A stretch of DNA of 64,000 bases from Streptomyces roseofulvus (GCF_039534915.1 NZ_BAAAWE010000001.1:6200001-6264000), one strand, 5' to 3'; counted from the stretch's first letter, positions 31,976 to 40,950 are shown. The notes: generated from the letters alone by a model not told the origin. Numbers and translations are program-made.

Positions 31976-32126
31976 GGGAGCCGGGGGAGGGGCGCGACAG
32001 CGGTTTTCCCGCACCGGCGCGCGTGGCCGTATCTCGTCTGTCCAGAAGGCGCCGGCGCGTGCTTAATGGGCGCACCACTGGCACACGCGTACGAGGCGCA
32101 CACGCGAGGAGACGGGGGACTCTCTC

Positions 32127-32765
32127 ATGGACGCGACGAACGAGCCCGGCACACCGCCCGCACCGCCCGCACCGCCCGGGCCGCCGCCCGGACCGGACGG
32201 CACGCCCGCTCCGCCGGCGGACCCGCCGACCCGGCGGCCGCTGCTCGAACAGCCCCGGCCGGCGAAGCTGCGCCCCCGTTCGGTCGACCTCTCGGTGGGC
32301 GAGGGGGTGCTGTGGATCGGCACGGCGGCGCTCCCGCTGCGGCACCTCACCTCGGTGGAGGTGACCCGGGTCAAGCCCGACGCCGTGCTGCGCTGGCTGC
32401 TCGTCGTCGGCCTGGTCGTCCTCGGGGTGAGCGCCGTCCAGGGCGACGCCGTGCCCGGCGGGGGCGGACTCCCCGTGCTCGTCGTCCTGGCCGCCCTGGT
32501 CTTCCTCGCGCTCAAGGACGTCTTCGCACCGGCCCGGCCGGTGCTGGTCGTCCAGACGGCCGCGGGGTCCACGGCCGTCGTGACCCTGCCCGTCTTCGAC
32601 GACCTGCGGCAGATCGCCGCCGCCGTCGTGCGGGCGATCGACGATCCGTCGGCGCGGTTCGAGGCCGTGGTGCAGCGGGTGGGCCCCCAGGGCAACGGGG
32701 ACCGGCACGCCCCCGTCGTCCGCGTGAAGGGCGGCCGGGGAGGCTCCGGCCTCACGTACCGGTAG
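32127..32765 (+). CDS. DUF6232-like membrane protein
   Basis: This is a 212-residue protein. The first ~45 residues are Pro/Ala/Gly-rich and disordered. A beta-hairpin domain (RSVDLSVGEGVLWIGTAALPLRHLTSVEVTRV) is followed by two membrane helices (LRWLLVVGLVVLGVSAV and LPVLVVLAALVFLAL), then a soluble domain with VLVVQTAAGSTAVVTLP and a helix DLRQIAAAVVRAIDDP. I recall this layout as a DUF6232-type protein of unknown function. GGGGGA precedes the ATG. The 3' end lies in a 26-base tandem duplication shared with the convergent VOC gene. Confidence 0.8.
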   Translation: MDATNEPGTPPAPPAPPGPPPGPDGTPAPPADPPTRRPLLEQPRPAKLRPRSVDLSVGEGVLWIGTAALPLRHLTSVEVTRVKPDAVLRWLLVVGLVVLGVSAVQGDAVPGGGGLPVLVVLAALVFLALKDVFAPARPVLVVQTAAGSTAVVTLPVFDDLRQIAAAVVRAIDDPSARFEAVVQRVGPQGNGDRHAPVVRVKGGRGGSGLTYR

Positions 32766-32793
32766 CCGAGGCTCCGGCCTCACGTACCGGTAG
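32740..32793. repeat. 26-bp direct repeat straddling two convergent stop codons
   Basis: Copies at 32740-32765 and 32768-32793, beginning GAGGCTCCGG and ending TACCGGTAG, are identical and 2 bases apart. The first copy carries the TAG of the plus-strand gene, the second carries the TGA of the minus-strand VOC gene. Confidence 0.95.
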
Positions 32794-33202
32794 GCGCCCC
32801 GGCCGGCTGGAGGAGGTCCCAGCGGTTGCCGTACAGGTCCTCGAAGACGGCGACCGAGCCGTACGGCTCGTGCCGGGGCTCCTCCAGGAACTTCACCCCG
32901 GCGGCCGTCATCCGCTCGTGGTCGCGGGCGAAGTCGTCGGTGTGCAGGAAGAAGGCGACCCGGCCGCCCGACTGGTTGCCGACGGCGGCCTCCTCGTCGT
33001 CGTTCCTGGCGCGGGCCAGCAGCAGACCCGCGTTCCCGATCCCGCCGAAGCCGCCGGCACCGCGCGGGCGGACGACGACCCAGCGGGTGCCGTTGCCCCG
33101 GTCGGTGTCCTCGACGAGGTCGAAGCCGAGGGCGTCGGTGTAGAAGGCGATGGCCTCGTCGTAATCACGGACGACGAGCGTGACGAGTGCGATGGACGGC
33201 AT
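32780..33202 (-). CDS. VOC-family (glyoxalase/bleomycin-resistance fold) protein
   Basis: The 140-residue protein has two beta-alpha-beta-beta-beta modules: IALVTLVVRDYDEAIAFYTDALGFDLVEDT at the N-terminus and RVAFFLHTDDFARDHERMTAAGVKFLEEPRHEPYGSVAVFEDLYGNRWDLLQP at the C-terminus. The final Glu of the metal site (VFEDLYGN) is present; the first ligand is not clearly His (LVTLVV), so metal binding is uncertain. VOC proteins include dioxygenases, glyoxalases and binding proteins; no substrate can be given. ATG at 33202 is standard for the family. Confidence 0.92.
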   Translation of the reverse strand: MPSIALVTLVVRDYDEAIAFYTDALGFDLVEDTDRGNGTRWVVVRPRGAGGFGGIGNAGLLLARARNDDEEAAVGNQSGGRVAFFLHTDDFARDHERMTAAGVKFLEEPRHEPYGSVAVFEDLYGNRWDLLQPAGAPTGT

Positions 33203-33265
33203 CGCCCCAACGTAATGCGCGAACCGGACGGAACCCACCCGTGGCGACCCGCGTCGCCGCCGCCG

Positions 33266-33301
33266 CGACCCTCGACGCTGCGAGGGTCGGCACGAGGGTC
33301 G
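33266..33301. promoter_or_regulatory. Triplet of 9-bp repeats: CGACCCTCG and two CGAGGGTCG
   Basis: One inverted (33266-33274) and two direct (33281-33289 and 33293-33301) copies of CGAGGGTCG lie in the 187-base gap between the divergent VOC and P-loop kinase genes. The layout suits a multi-site operator or two alternative hairpins. Confidence 0.45.
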
Positions 33302-33376
33302 GGGGAGGGACGGAGGCGGGTCCGGACAGGGCGGGACGGGGGTCCGTGCGAGGGGTGCCGGGCGGGCCCCCGGTGC

Positions 33377-33382
33377 GACAAT
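33377..33382 (+). promoter_or_regulatory. -10-like hexamer GACAAT, leaderless promoter candidate
   Basis: The hexamer ends 7 bases before the ATG at 33390, which supports that start over the in-frame ATG at 33381 that it overlaps. Confidence 0.45.
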
Positions 33383-33389
33383 GCCGCCC

Positions 33390-34016
33390 ATGGACGCAGA
33401 GGGGTTCGACCGGCTCGTCGCGCGGGCGCGGCGGCTCGCCCGGGGCGAGGGGCGACGGGTCCTGGGGCTGGCCGGACCGCCCGGGGCCGGGAAGTCCACG
33501 CTCGCCGAACGGCTCGTCGAGCGGCTCGACGGGCGCGCCGTGCTCGTGCCCATGGACGGCTTTCACCTCGCCGGGGCCGAGCTGGCCCGGCTCGGCCGCG
33601 CCGGGCGGAAGGGCGCGCCCGACACCTTCGACGCCGCCGGCTACGCGGCCCTCCTCGCCCGGCTCCGGACCCCCGAGGCCGGCACCGTCGTCTACGCGCC
33701 CGCCTTCGACCGCGCCCTGGAGGAGCCCGTCGCCGGGTCGATCGCCGTGCCGCCGGGGATCCCGCTCGTCGTCACCGAGGGCAACTACCTCCTCCACGGG
33801 GACGGTTCCTGGGCGGCGGTCCGGCCGCTCCTCGACGAGGTCTGGTACCTCGACCTGCCCGACGCCGTCCGCGTCCCCCGGCTCGTCGCCCGGCACGTCC
33901 GCTTCGGCAGGGCCGCACCCGAGGCCGAGGCATGGGTGGCCCGCTCCGACGAGGCCAACGCCCGGCTGATCGCGGCCGGCCGCCACCGCGCCGACCTCGT
34001 CGTCCCGATGGACTGA
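33390..34016 (+). CDS. Nucleoside/nucleotide kinase family P-loop protein
   Basis: The 208-residue protein of the uridine kinase/phosphoribulokinase-like fold has Walker A GPPGAGKST (near residue 30), substrate-site PMDGFHLAG (near residue 55), VTEGNYLLHGDGSWAAV (near residue 130) and an Arg-rich lid RLVARHVRFGR. These match the stand-alone kinases sometimes called YggC/FrcK-like, which phosphorylate sugars or nucleosides; the substrate is not known here. The leaderless-type -10 at 33377 supports ATG 33390. Confidence 0.88.
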   Translation: MDAEGFDRLVARARRLARGEGRRVLGLAGPPGAGKSTLAERLVERLDGRAVLVPMDGFHLAGAELARLGRAGRKGAPDTFDAAGYAALLARLRTPEAGTVVYAPAFDRALEEPVAGSIAVPPGIPLVVTEGNYLLHGDGSWAAVRPLLDEVWYLDLPDAVRVPRLVARHVRFGRAAPEAEAWVARSDEANARLIAAGRHRADLVVPMD

Positions 34017-34108
34017 CCGGGGAAGACCGACCGCACTCCGGCGGAGAGGGGGAACCCGACCGCCCGTCCAGCCGTCCGTCACCATGTACCTGACGACAGG
34101 GGGAACGG

Positions 34109-35191
34109 ATGACGGAGATTCTGTACGGCGAGCGGTCGCGGAACCCGCTGGCCAGGACGGTCGAACTGACCGAGGCCGGGATCCGCAGGGGCGGCCGGAC
34201 CACGCCGCTCGGCGAGCTGAACCTGGCCGCGATGGCGGAGGCCTACCGGCGCGGGCGGTGGCTCGGCGGCGGCGGGTCCGAGCGCCCGCTGGAACGGCTG
34301 GAGGAAGGAGCCGGCGTCGTCCCGCTGACCCGGGTCTCCGGCACCAGCACCCCGCTCAAGGTGCGCCGCGCCGCCGCGTTCGCACGCGAGCTGGGAGAGC
34401 TCGCCGTCCGGCTGAGCGGCGGCCCCGAGCGGGTCGCCGAGCTGGGGCGGCGGGCCGCCGCCGAGGGCGTGCCGCTGTGGCTGGCCCGGCGGACCGCGCC
34501 CGGCCCCGCCGGGGACGTCACCGTCGCCGTCGACCGGCGCCTGGTCCGGGTCGACGTGTGGGGCCCGCACGCCCCCGTCGTACGGATCCGGGCGCCCTTC
34601 GGCTTCCACCCCGACGAGGTCCACCCGTCCCGCGGCCTCACGCTCACCGTCGGTGACACCCCGGCCGAGCTGCACCTGGAGCGGCGGAAGCTCCGCAAGT
34701 CCAAGAGCTTCGTGCTCGCGCAACTTCCCGGGCAGCGCTGGGAGCTGCGGCGGGAGAGCACCACCGGCTCGTGGCTGCTCCGCGACGACCGGCGGGTCGC
34801 CCTCCTCGCCCGGCCCGCGCGCCGCCGCCCCGCCGCCCGGCCCGACGAGCTCCTGCTGCCGCTCGCCCCGGTCGGCCTGGAGACCTCCGACCCGCTGGAC
34901 GCGGTCATGGCGCACGCCTTCTCCGCCGCGTTCGGCCTCGGTGACACCACCGGCCTCGCCCGCTTCCCCGCCCAGTGGCGCCCGAGGGAGGGCTACGAGC
35001 CCGCCGCCGTCGACACCGACTGGCTGCGCCCCTGGTTCAGCAACCTCGGTACCGGCAGCGCCGACAACGAACCCGGCGGCGGCGACGGCTGGGGCTCGGA
35101 CGGCGGAGACGCGGGCGACTCCGGCGGCGGTGACGGCGGGAGCGACGGCGGAGGCGGCGGCGACGGCGGTGGCGGCGGGGGCGGCGACTGA
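34109..35191 (+). CDS. Hypothetical protein with Gly/Asp-rich tail
   Basis: The 360-residue protein starts at ATG 34109 behind AGGGGGAAC. A globular beta-rich part spans about residues 1-300 (for example GDVTVAVDRRLVRVDVWGPHAPVVRIRAPFGFHPDEV and LHLERRKLRKSKSFVLAQLPGQRWEL). It is followed by a ~55-residue Gly/Asp/Ser tail that ends in a run of glycines. This resembles streptomycete proteins of unknown function with a C-terminal low-complexity tail. No signal or membrane helix is seen. The TPR gene follows after 20 bases with its own leaderless-type promoter. Confidence 0.78.
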   Translation: MTEILYGERSRNPLARTVELTEAGIRRGGRTTPLGELNLAAMAEAYRRGRWLGGGGSERPLERLEEGAGVVPLTRVSGTSTPLKVRRAAAFARELGELAVRLSGGPERVAELGRRAAAEGVPLWLARRTAPGPAGDVTVAVDRRLVRVDVWGPHAPVVRIRAPFGFHPDEVHPSRGLTLTVGDTPAELHLERRKLRKSKSFVLAQLPGQRWELRRESTTGSWLLRDDRRVALLARPARRRPAARPDELLLPLAPVGLETSDPLDAVMAHAFSAAFGLGDTTGLARFPAQWRPREGYEPAAVDTDWLRPWFSNLGTGSADNEPGGGDGWGSDGGDAGDSGGGDGGSDGGGGGDGGGGGGGD

Positions 35192-35199
35192 CCCCCGAG

Positions 35200-35205
35200 T
35201 AGGGT
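35200..35205 (+). promoter_or_regulatory. -10-like hexamer TAGGGT, leaderless promoter candidate
   Basis: The hexamer ends 6 bases before the ATG at 35212, within the 20-base gap after the previous gene. Confidence 0.5.
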
Positions 35206-35211
35206 GACGCC

Positions 35212-35745
35212 ATGAACGACGAGCGCGCCGGGGCCACCGGGTGGGAGGAGCGGGTCGCCGCCCTCTGGGAGAAGATCGACACGTACGCGCCCGAGGACTT
35301 CCGGGCCCGGATCGCGGACCTCGCCGCCGAGCGGGACGACGACGCCGTCGCCCTCTTCGAGCGGGGGGCCGCCCACGACTCCACCGGGCTGCCCGTGGAG
35401 GCCGTCGGCTACTACGAGCGGGCGCTCGGCCTCGGCCTCACCGGGCTGCGCCGCCGCCGGGCCGTCATCCAGCTGGCGAGCAGCCTGCGGAACCTCGGGC
35501 GCCCCGACCGGAGCGTGGAACTGCTCACCGTCGAGCGGGACCTGCCCGCCGAGCGGCTCGACGCCGACGAGCGGGCGCTCGCCCCGGCCGTGGACGCCTT
35601 CCTCGCCCTCGCGCTCGCCGACACCGGCCGCGACCGGGAGGCCGCCTCCCTCGCCCTCGGCGCCCTCGCCCCGCTGCTGCCCCGCTACAACCGCTCCCTC
35701 GCCCACTACGCGCGCGCCCTGCTCACCGCCCCCGACGGCTCCTGA
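35212..35745 (+). CDS. Tetratricopeptide-repeat protein
   Basis: The 177-residue all-helical protein has TPR-like repeats: AVALFERGAAHDSTGLPVEAVGYYERALGLG (near residue 45), RAVIQLASSLRNLGRPDRSVELL and VDAFLALALADTGRDREAASLAL. I recall it as a widespread actinobacterial TPR protein of unknown function. It is likely a cytoplasmic protein-interaction module. It appears leaderless. Confidence 0.88.
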   Translation: MNDERAGATGWEERVAALWEKIDTYAPEDFRARIADLAAERDDDAVALFERGAAHDSTGLPVEAVGYYERALGLGLTGLRRRRAVIQLASSLRNLGRPDRSVELLTVERDLPAERLDADERALAPAVDAFLALALADTGRDREAASLALGALAPLLPRYNRSLAHYARALLTAPDGS

Positions 35746-35788
35746 GCCGACTTCCGCGGGCGGCCGGTGGAGGCGGGGGACCACTCGC

Positions 35789-35794
35789 TAGGCT
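35789..35794 (+). promoter_or_regulatory. -10-like TAGGCT upstream of 35825 gene
   Basis: TAGGCT would give a leader of about 24 bases containing GGAAGG before the GTG at 35825. Confidence 0.5.
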
Positions 35795-35824
35795 GAACGC
35801 AACGGCGACGGAAGGCGGGCTGAC

Positions 35825-36784
35825 GTGGGGTGGCTGCGCAGGAGACCCAGGCGGGACGGCGAGGACGCGCCGAGGGATCCGGAGTTCGCCTTCTTCTCCG
35901 AGCGCGAGGCCGCGCTCTTCCGGGCCACCGTCCGCGAGGCGTTCGCCGAACTCGGCCTGGAGGTCACCGTCTACGCTGCCTCCGTCCAGGACGACAGGCA
36001 GCGCCGCTTCGGCCTCGGCAACCTCGCCGCCGTCTGCCACCGGGACCGGCGCGGCCCCCGCGTCTGGCCCGAGCTGATCCGCCGGCACGTCACCCTCGTG
36101 GTGCGGACCCTGGACGGCCCGTCCGCCCTCGACACGCTGCCGCCCGAGCAGATCCGCGCCCAGCTCTACCCCCGGGTCGTCAACGGCGAGGGCATCGACC
36201 CCGGCGCCTTCGGCTACGCCCGGACGCTCGCCCCCGGCCTGTACGAGGTGCTGGCGCTCGACCTGCCGGAGAGCGTCATGATGCTCACCGACGACGCCCT
36301 CGACCGGATCGGCGACCCCGCCCAGCTGCGCGCCCGAGCCCTGAAGAACCTGCGCGGGCTGCCCGTCGAGGAGCACGAGACCGTCCGCGACGCCGACGGC
36401 ATGTCCTTCGAGGTCGTCGTCGGCGACTCCTTCTACACCGCCAGCCGGGTCCTCGACCTCGACGCCCTGGCCGAGCAGGTCACCGGACTGCCGCTCGGCG
36501 AGCACGGCGCCCTCGTCGCGGTGCCCTTCCGGCACCAGATCGCCTTCCACCCGATCCGGGACACCTCGATCATCCCGGCGCTCGGCGCGATGGCCTCCTT
36601 CGCCGCCTCCGAGTACGAGGACACGCCGGGCGCCATCAGTCCCTACGTCTTCTGGTGGCGGGACGGCACCCTCACCCAGCTCAGCGAGCACGACGAGGAG
36701 CGCGGGGAGCTGCGGATCGTCGTCGGCGACGACTTCCAGGACCTGCTCGAACGGCTGATCGCCCAGGGGCCCGGGCCCCGCTGA
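35825..36784 (+). CDS. Conserved hypothetical protein (DUF1444-like)
   Basis: The 319-residue cytoplasmic protein starts at GTG 35825 with GGAAGG upstream. Recognisable stretches are RRFGLGNLAAVCHRDRRGPRVWPELIRRHV (near residue 60), MMLTDDALDRIGD (near residue 153) and ALGAMASFAASEYEDTPGAISPYVFWWRDGTLTQLS near the end. The pattern is like DUF1444 proteins, which have no assigned activity. This is a memory-based likeness. It has its own promoter-like element and is followed 83 bases later by the peptidase gene. Confidence 0.75.
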   Translation: MGWLRRRPRRDGEDAPRDPEFAFFSEREAALFRATVREAFAELGLEVTVYAASVQDDRQRRFGLGNLAAVCHRDRRGPRVWPELIRRHVTLVVRTLDGPSALDTLPPEQIRAQLYPRVVNGEGIDPGAFGYARTLAPGLYEVLALDLPESVMMLTDDALDRIGDPAQLRARALKNLRGLPVEEHETVRDADGMSFEVVVGDSFYTASRVLDLDALAEQVTGLPLGEHGALVAVPFRHQIAFHPIRDTSIIPALGAMASFAASEYEDTPGAISPYVFWWRDGTLTQLSEHDEERGELRIVVGDDFQDLLERLIAQGPGPR

Positions 36785-36867
36785 CGGCGCCCCGCGCGGT
36801 CGCGGCGGCCGGGGCCGCCGGAGAGGATGCTGGAGGACGCCCGCCCGCCGCCGCGAAGGAGACCCCC

Positions 36868-38016
36868 ATGCCGACCCCGGCCGCACCCTCCGACGACACC
36901 CCCACCCCCTTCACCGCCGACGACTACCGGGCCCGGATGGACCGGGCGGCCGCCTCCGCCGCCGGAGCCGGACTCGCCGGAGTGCTCGTCGCCCCCGGCC
37001 CCGACCTGGTCTACCTCACCGGCTACCAGCCGACCGCGATCACCGAACGGCTCACCGTCCTCGTCATCGCCCCCGGCCGGGACCCCGTGCTTGTCGTCCC
37101 CACCCTGGAGGCCCCCGACGCGGAGAAGGCCGTCGGCGCGCCCGCGCTGACCCTCCGCGACTGGACCGACGGCACGGACCCGTACCGCGTCACCGCCCCG
37201 CTCCTCGACGTCGACGGACGCTTCGGCGTCAGCGACAACGCCTGGGCCATGCACCTCATCGGCCTCCAGCGGGCCCTCCCCGCCACCACGTACGTCTCCC
37301 TCACCGAGGCCCTGCCGATGCTGCGGGCCGTGAAGGACACGCACGAGCTGGCCAGGATCGCCGCCGCCGGGGCCGCCGCCGACCGGGCCTACGAGGAGAT
37401 CCTCAAGGTGCGGTTCGCGGGCCGCCGCGAGACCGAGGTCGCCGCCGACCTCGCCCGGCTGCTCCTGGAGTTCGGCCACTCCCAGGTCGACTTCACCGTC
37501 GTCGGCTCCGGACCCAACGGCGCCAACCCGCACCACGAGGCCGGCGACCGGGTCATCGAGCGCGGCGACATGGTCGTCCTCGACTTCGGAGGGCTCAAGC
37601 ACGGCTACGGCTCCGACACCACCCGCACCGTCCACGTCGGCGAACCCACCGACGAGGAGCGCCGGGTCCACGACCTCGTCCGCGAGGCCCAGCAGGCCGG
37701 CTTCGAGGCCGTGAAGTCCGGCATCGCCTGCCAGGACGTGGACCGCGCCGCCCGCAAGGTCATCACCGACGCCGGGTACGGCGAGTACTTCATCCACCGC
37801 ACCGGCCACGGCATCGGCGTCACCACCCACGAACCGCCCTACATGATCGAGGGCGAGGAGCGGCCCGTCGTCCCCGGCATGTGCTTCTCCATCGAGCCCG
37901 GCGTCTACCTGCCGGGCCGCTTCGGCGTCCGCATCGAGGACATCGTCACCCTGACCGAGGACGGCACCGGCCGCCGCTTCAACGCCACCCCGCACGAGAT
38001 GGCCCTCGTCGAGTAG
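36868..38016 (+). CDS. M24-family aminopeptidase (Xaa-Pro dipeptidase-like)
   Basis: The 382-residue protein has an N-terminal creatinase-like domain (about 20-155, VLVAPGPDLVYLTGYQPTAITERLTVLVIAPG) and a C-terminal pita-bread metallopeptidase domain. The five metal ligands are visible: LDFGGLKHGYGSDTTRT (two Asp), HRTGHGIG (His), SIEPGVYL (Glu) and VRIEDIV (Glu). It removes N-terminal residues, usually before proline, with a di-metal centre. GAAGGAG lies eight bases before the ATG. The stop is 7 bases from the convergent treZ stop, without a terminator. Confidence 0.95.
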   Translation: MPTPAAPSDDTPTPFTADDYRARMDRAAASAAGAGLAGVLVAPGPDLVYLTGYQPTAITERLTVLVIAPGRDPVLVVPTLEAPDAEKAVGAPALTLRDWTDGTDPYRVTAPLLDVDGRFGVSDNAWAMHLIGLQRALPATTYVSLTEALPMLRAVKDTHELARIAAAGAAADRAYEEILKVRFAGRRETEVAADLARLLLEFGHSQVDFTVVGSGPNGANPHHEAGDRVIERGDMVVLDFGGLKHGYGSDTTRTVHVGEPTDEERRVHDLVREAQQAGFEAVKSGIACQDVDRAARKVITDAGYGEYFIHRTGHGIGVTTHEPPYMIEGEERPVVPGMCFSIEPGVYLPGRFGVRIEDIVTLTEDGTGRRFNATPHEMALVE

Positions 38017-38023
38017 CCGCCGC

Positions 38024-39775
38024 CTACCCGTCGGCGAGGACCACCGCCGACTCGCCGCCGAGGCGCAGCAGCCCGTCCCGGGCGGGCGCCTCGGTCGGCT
38101 CCCAGGCGGCGAGGACCCGGTCCCGGCCGTTGGAGCCCAGCGGGATCGAGGCCGGCTCCTTGCCCAGGTTGACCGCCACCCGCACGTCACCCCGCCGGAA
38201 GACCAGCCAGCGGGCCTCCTCGTCGAAGGCCACCTTCACGCCGCCCAGGTCCGGGTCGGTCAGGTCGGGCAGTGTACGGCGCAGCGCGATCAGCTCGCGG
38301 TGCCAGGCCAGGATCCGCCGGTGCGGGTCCCGCTCGCGCTCCGTCCGGTCCAGGACCGAGCGGTCCCGGGTCGCCGGGTCCTGCGGGTCCGGCACCTCGG
38401 CCTCGTCCCAGCCGTGCGCCGCGAACTCCCGCCGCCTGCCCCGGCGTACGGCCTCCGCCAGCTCCGGGTCGGTGTGGTCGGTGAAGTACTGCCAAGGGGT
38501 GCGGGCGCCCCACTCCTCGCCCATGAACAGCATCGGCACCGACGGGCCGGTGAGCACCAGCGTCGCCGCGCAGGCCAGCAGCCCGGGGGAGAGGGAGGCC
38601 GAAAGGCGGTCCCCCAGCGCCCGGTTGCCGATCTGGTCGTGGGTCTGCGCATAGCCCAGGAAGCGGTGGGCGGGGGTGCGCTCCCGGTCGACCGGGCGGC
38701 CGTGGTGCCGGCCGCGGAAGGAGGAGTACGTGCCGTCGTGGAAGAAGACCCGGGTGAGGGTCTTGGCCAGCGCGGCCATCGGGGCGCGCGCGAAGTCCGC
38801 GTAGTAGCCCTGGGACTCGCCGGTCAGCGCGCAGTGCAGGGCGTGGTGGAAGTCGTCGTTCCACTGGGCGTGCAGACCGAGGCCGCCGAGGGCGCGCGGG
38901 GTGGTGGTGCGCGGGTCGGCCAGGTCGGACTCGGCGATCAGGAAGTGCTGGCGGCCCTGCTCCTTCGCCAACTCGTCGACCGCCGCCGACAGTTCCTCCA
39001 GGAACGTCAGGGCACGGTCGTCGGCGAGCGCGTGCACCGCGTCGAGCCGCAGCCCGTCGATCCGGTAGTCCCGCAGCCAGGCGAGCGCGCTGCCGAGGAA
39101 GTACGCCCGCACCTCGTCCGAGCCCGGCGCGTCCAGGTTCACCGCCGCGCCCCACGGCGTGTGGTGGGTCTCGGTGAAGTACGGCCCGTAGACCGGGAGG
39201 TAGTTTCCGGACGGGCCCAGGTGGTTGTGCACCACGTCGAGGACCACGCCCATGCCCAGGCCGTGCGCGGCGTCGGTGAACCGCTTCAGCGCCTCCGGCC
39301 CGCCGTACGGCTCGTGCACCGCCCACGGCGCCACCCCGTCGTACCCCCAGCCGCGCACCCCGGGGAACGGGCAGAGCGGCATCAGCTCCACATGGGTGAT
39401 GCCGAGCCCGGCGAGCTCCCCGAGCCGGGCCGCGGCGGCGTCGAGGGTGCCCTCCGGGGTGAAGGTGCCGACGTGCAGCTCGTACAGGACGGCGCCGCGC
39501 AGCCGCAGCCGGGGCGGCTCGTGACGCCAGGCGTAGCCCGCGTGGTCGACGACGGCGCTCAGCCCGTCCGGCCCGTCCGGCAGCCGGCGGCCGCGCGGAT
39601 CGGGGCGGACGGGCCCGCCGTCGACGCGGAAGCCGTACCGGTCGCCGTCGGCGGCCGGCACGGTGCCGGTCCACCAGCCCTCCCGCAGCGGGTCCGGGTC
39701 CAGCGGGTGCCCGCTGCCCTCGATCTCCAGGGTCACCCGGTCGCGGGCGTGCGGCGCCCAGACCTCGAAGAGCAC
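38024..39775 (-). CDS. treZ: Malto-oligosyltrehalose trehalohydrolase
   Basis: TreZ releases trehalose from malto-oligosyltrehalose made by TreY. The 583-residue GH13 protein has an N-terminal beta-sandwich (FEVWAPHARDRVTLEI), then the barrel: VVLDVVHNHLGPSGNY (region I), GLRLDAVHAL (catalytic Asp, near residue 250), FLIAESDLADPR (acid Glu, near residue 283) and AQTHDQIGNRALGDR (region IV Asp). FMGEEWGARTPWQYFTDH is a TreZ hallmark. It lies 3.9 kb from treY and 7.6 kb from glgX on the same strand. Confidence 0.97.
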   Translation of the reverse strand: MLFEVWAPHARDRVTLEIEGSGHPLDPDPLREGWWTGTVPAADGDRYGFRVDGGPVRPDPRGRRLPDGPDGLSAVVDHAGYAWRHEPPRLRLRGAVLYELHVGTFTPEGTLDAAAARLGELAGLGITHVELMPLCPFPGVRGWGYDGVAPWAVHEPYGGPEALKRFTDAAHGLGMGVVLDVVHNHLGPSGNYLPVYGPYFTETHHTPWGAAVNLDAPGSDEVRAYFLGSALAWLRDYRIDGLRLDAVHALADDRALTFLEELSAAVDELAKEQGRQHFLIAESDLADPRTTTPRALGGLGLHAQWNDDFHHALHCALTGESQGYYADFARAPMAALAKTLTRVFFHDGTYSSFRGRHHGRPVDRERTPAHRFLGYAQTHDQIGNRALGDRLSASLSPGLLACAATLVLTGPSVPMLFMGEEWGARTPWQYFTDHTDPELAEAVRRGRRREFAAHGWDEAEVPDPQDPATRDRSVLDRTERERDPHRRILAWHRELIALRRTLPDLTDPDLGGVKVAFDEEARWLVFRRGDVRVAVNLGKEPASIPLGSNGRDRVLAAWEPTEAPARDGLLRLGGESAVVLADG

Positions 39776-39843
39776 GGCGGATCTCCTCGCAGACGTCGGT
39801 ACGGTCGTCGGTGCGGTCGGCTACGTCGCTCCCATCCTGGCAG

Positions 39844-40812
39844 TCAGGAGGACGACGCGCCCGGCGCGTCCCACACGTAGTCGATCTGGCGCTGGAAGTT
39901 CACGTATCCGGCGCGGGCGAACGCCGCCGCCATCGGCACGTTCCCCAGGTCGGTCGCGGCCCGCACCCGCGGCACGCCCGCGTCGGCGAGGATCCGGGTG
40001 CCCTCGGCGAGGATCTCGTCGATGTACCCGTGGCCCCGGTGGGCGGGCAGCACCCCGATGTAGGCGATGATCGGGTTGTAGTTGTTGCGGGCGGGGATCA
40101 CGAAGCCGACCGGCTCGCCCGTGCCCGGCAGCTCCGCCACCTGCCACCACGCGCGCGGCGAGGCGTAGTGCGGGAACTCCTCGTCGTAGTGGCGCTCGGC
40201 GGCCTCCCGGAGGGTCAGCCCCTCGCCCAGGTCGGCCTGCCCGTGCGCGTCGAGCGTGCCCTCCATCACCGGCGTCATCAGTGCCAGCAGGTCCTCCCGG
40301 TCCCGCACCGGGCGGAACGCGAGCCGGCCGGTGCGCTCGGCCACCGGTGTCCCGGGCAGCCACTCCAGGCGCAGCCGCTCGACCAGCGGCCGGGCCCCGG
40401 TCTCGGCGAGGAGGGAGAACAGCAGCTCCACCCGGTCGCGGGTCTCCGGGACCTCCCGCCAGTCGGCGGGCAGATAGCGGTTGAACTCCGGCGGCACGGT
40501 GCCGGCCGGTACGACGGCGGCCATGGCGGTGCGCAGCAGCCGCCGGCCCACCTCCGCCGCCTCCCCGGCCGGCAGCTCCGGGTCGAGGTCGAAGAAGTCG
40601 AGGGCGAGCGGTTCGCCGCCCTCCTTGTTGGTCCACCAGGCGATCCGGCCGAGCAGCCGGCCGTCGCGGAGGGCCACCCAGAGCCACTCGGGGCGGCGGC
40701 GGCCGGTGCGGAGGTCGTCGGCGACCTCGTGGTCGAGCGTGTAGGTGAGGCCGAGGAACAGGTCCAGTTCCCCGGTCCCGTCGAGCGGGCGGACGACGAG
40801 GCCGTCGGTCAT
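39844..40812 (-). CDS. GNAT-family N-acetyltransferase, two-domain
   Basis: The 322-residue length suggests a tandem of two GNAT-like halves. The N-terminal half (LDLFLGLTYTLDHEVADDLRTG...LALDFFDLDP) is degenerate; the C-terminal half has AYIGVLPAHRGHGYIDEILAEG as acetyl-CoA loop (near residue 255) and NVPMAAAFARAGYVNFQRQIDY. It transfers acetyl groups to an unknown amine. It is divergent from the DUF1707-FHA gene, and 68 bases upstream of treZ on the same strand, so co-transcription with treZ is possible. Confidence 0.87.
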   Translation of the reverse strand: MTDGLVVRPLDGTGELDLFLGLTYTLDHEVADDLRTGRRRPEWLWVALRDGRLLGRIAWWTNKEGGEPLALDFFDLDPELPAGEAAEVGRRLLRTAMAAVVPAGTVPPEFNRYLPADWREVPETRDRVELLFSLLAETGARPLVERLRLEWLPGTPVAERTGRLAFRPVRDREDLLALMTPVMEGTLDAHGQADLGEGLTLREAAERHYDEEFPHYASPRAWWQVAELPGTGEPVGFVIPARNNYNPIIAYIGVLPAHRGHGYIDEILAEGTRILADAGVPRVRAATDLGNVPMAAAFARAGYVNFQRQIDYVWDAPGASSS

Positions 40813-40950
40813 GCGGTGGTTCCCCCAGGGGTCGGTGCGGGTGAGCCCGCAGACCGTAACAGCGATCTTGGGACGGTGGCGCGGGTTTTGTGCCGGAGCC
40901 GATACGGCCCCGGGACGGGCCGCTTCTGGACAGCCCGGCCCGGGCACGCG

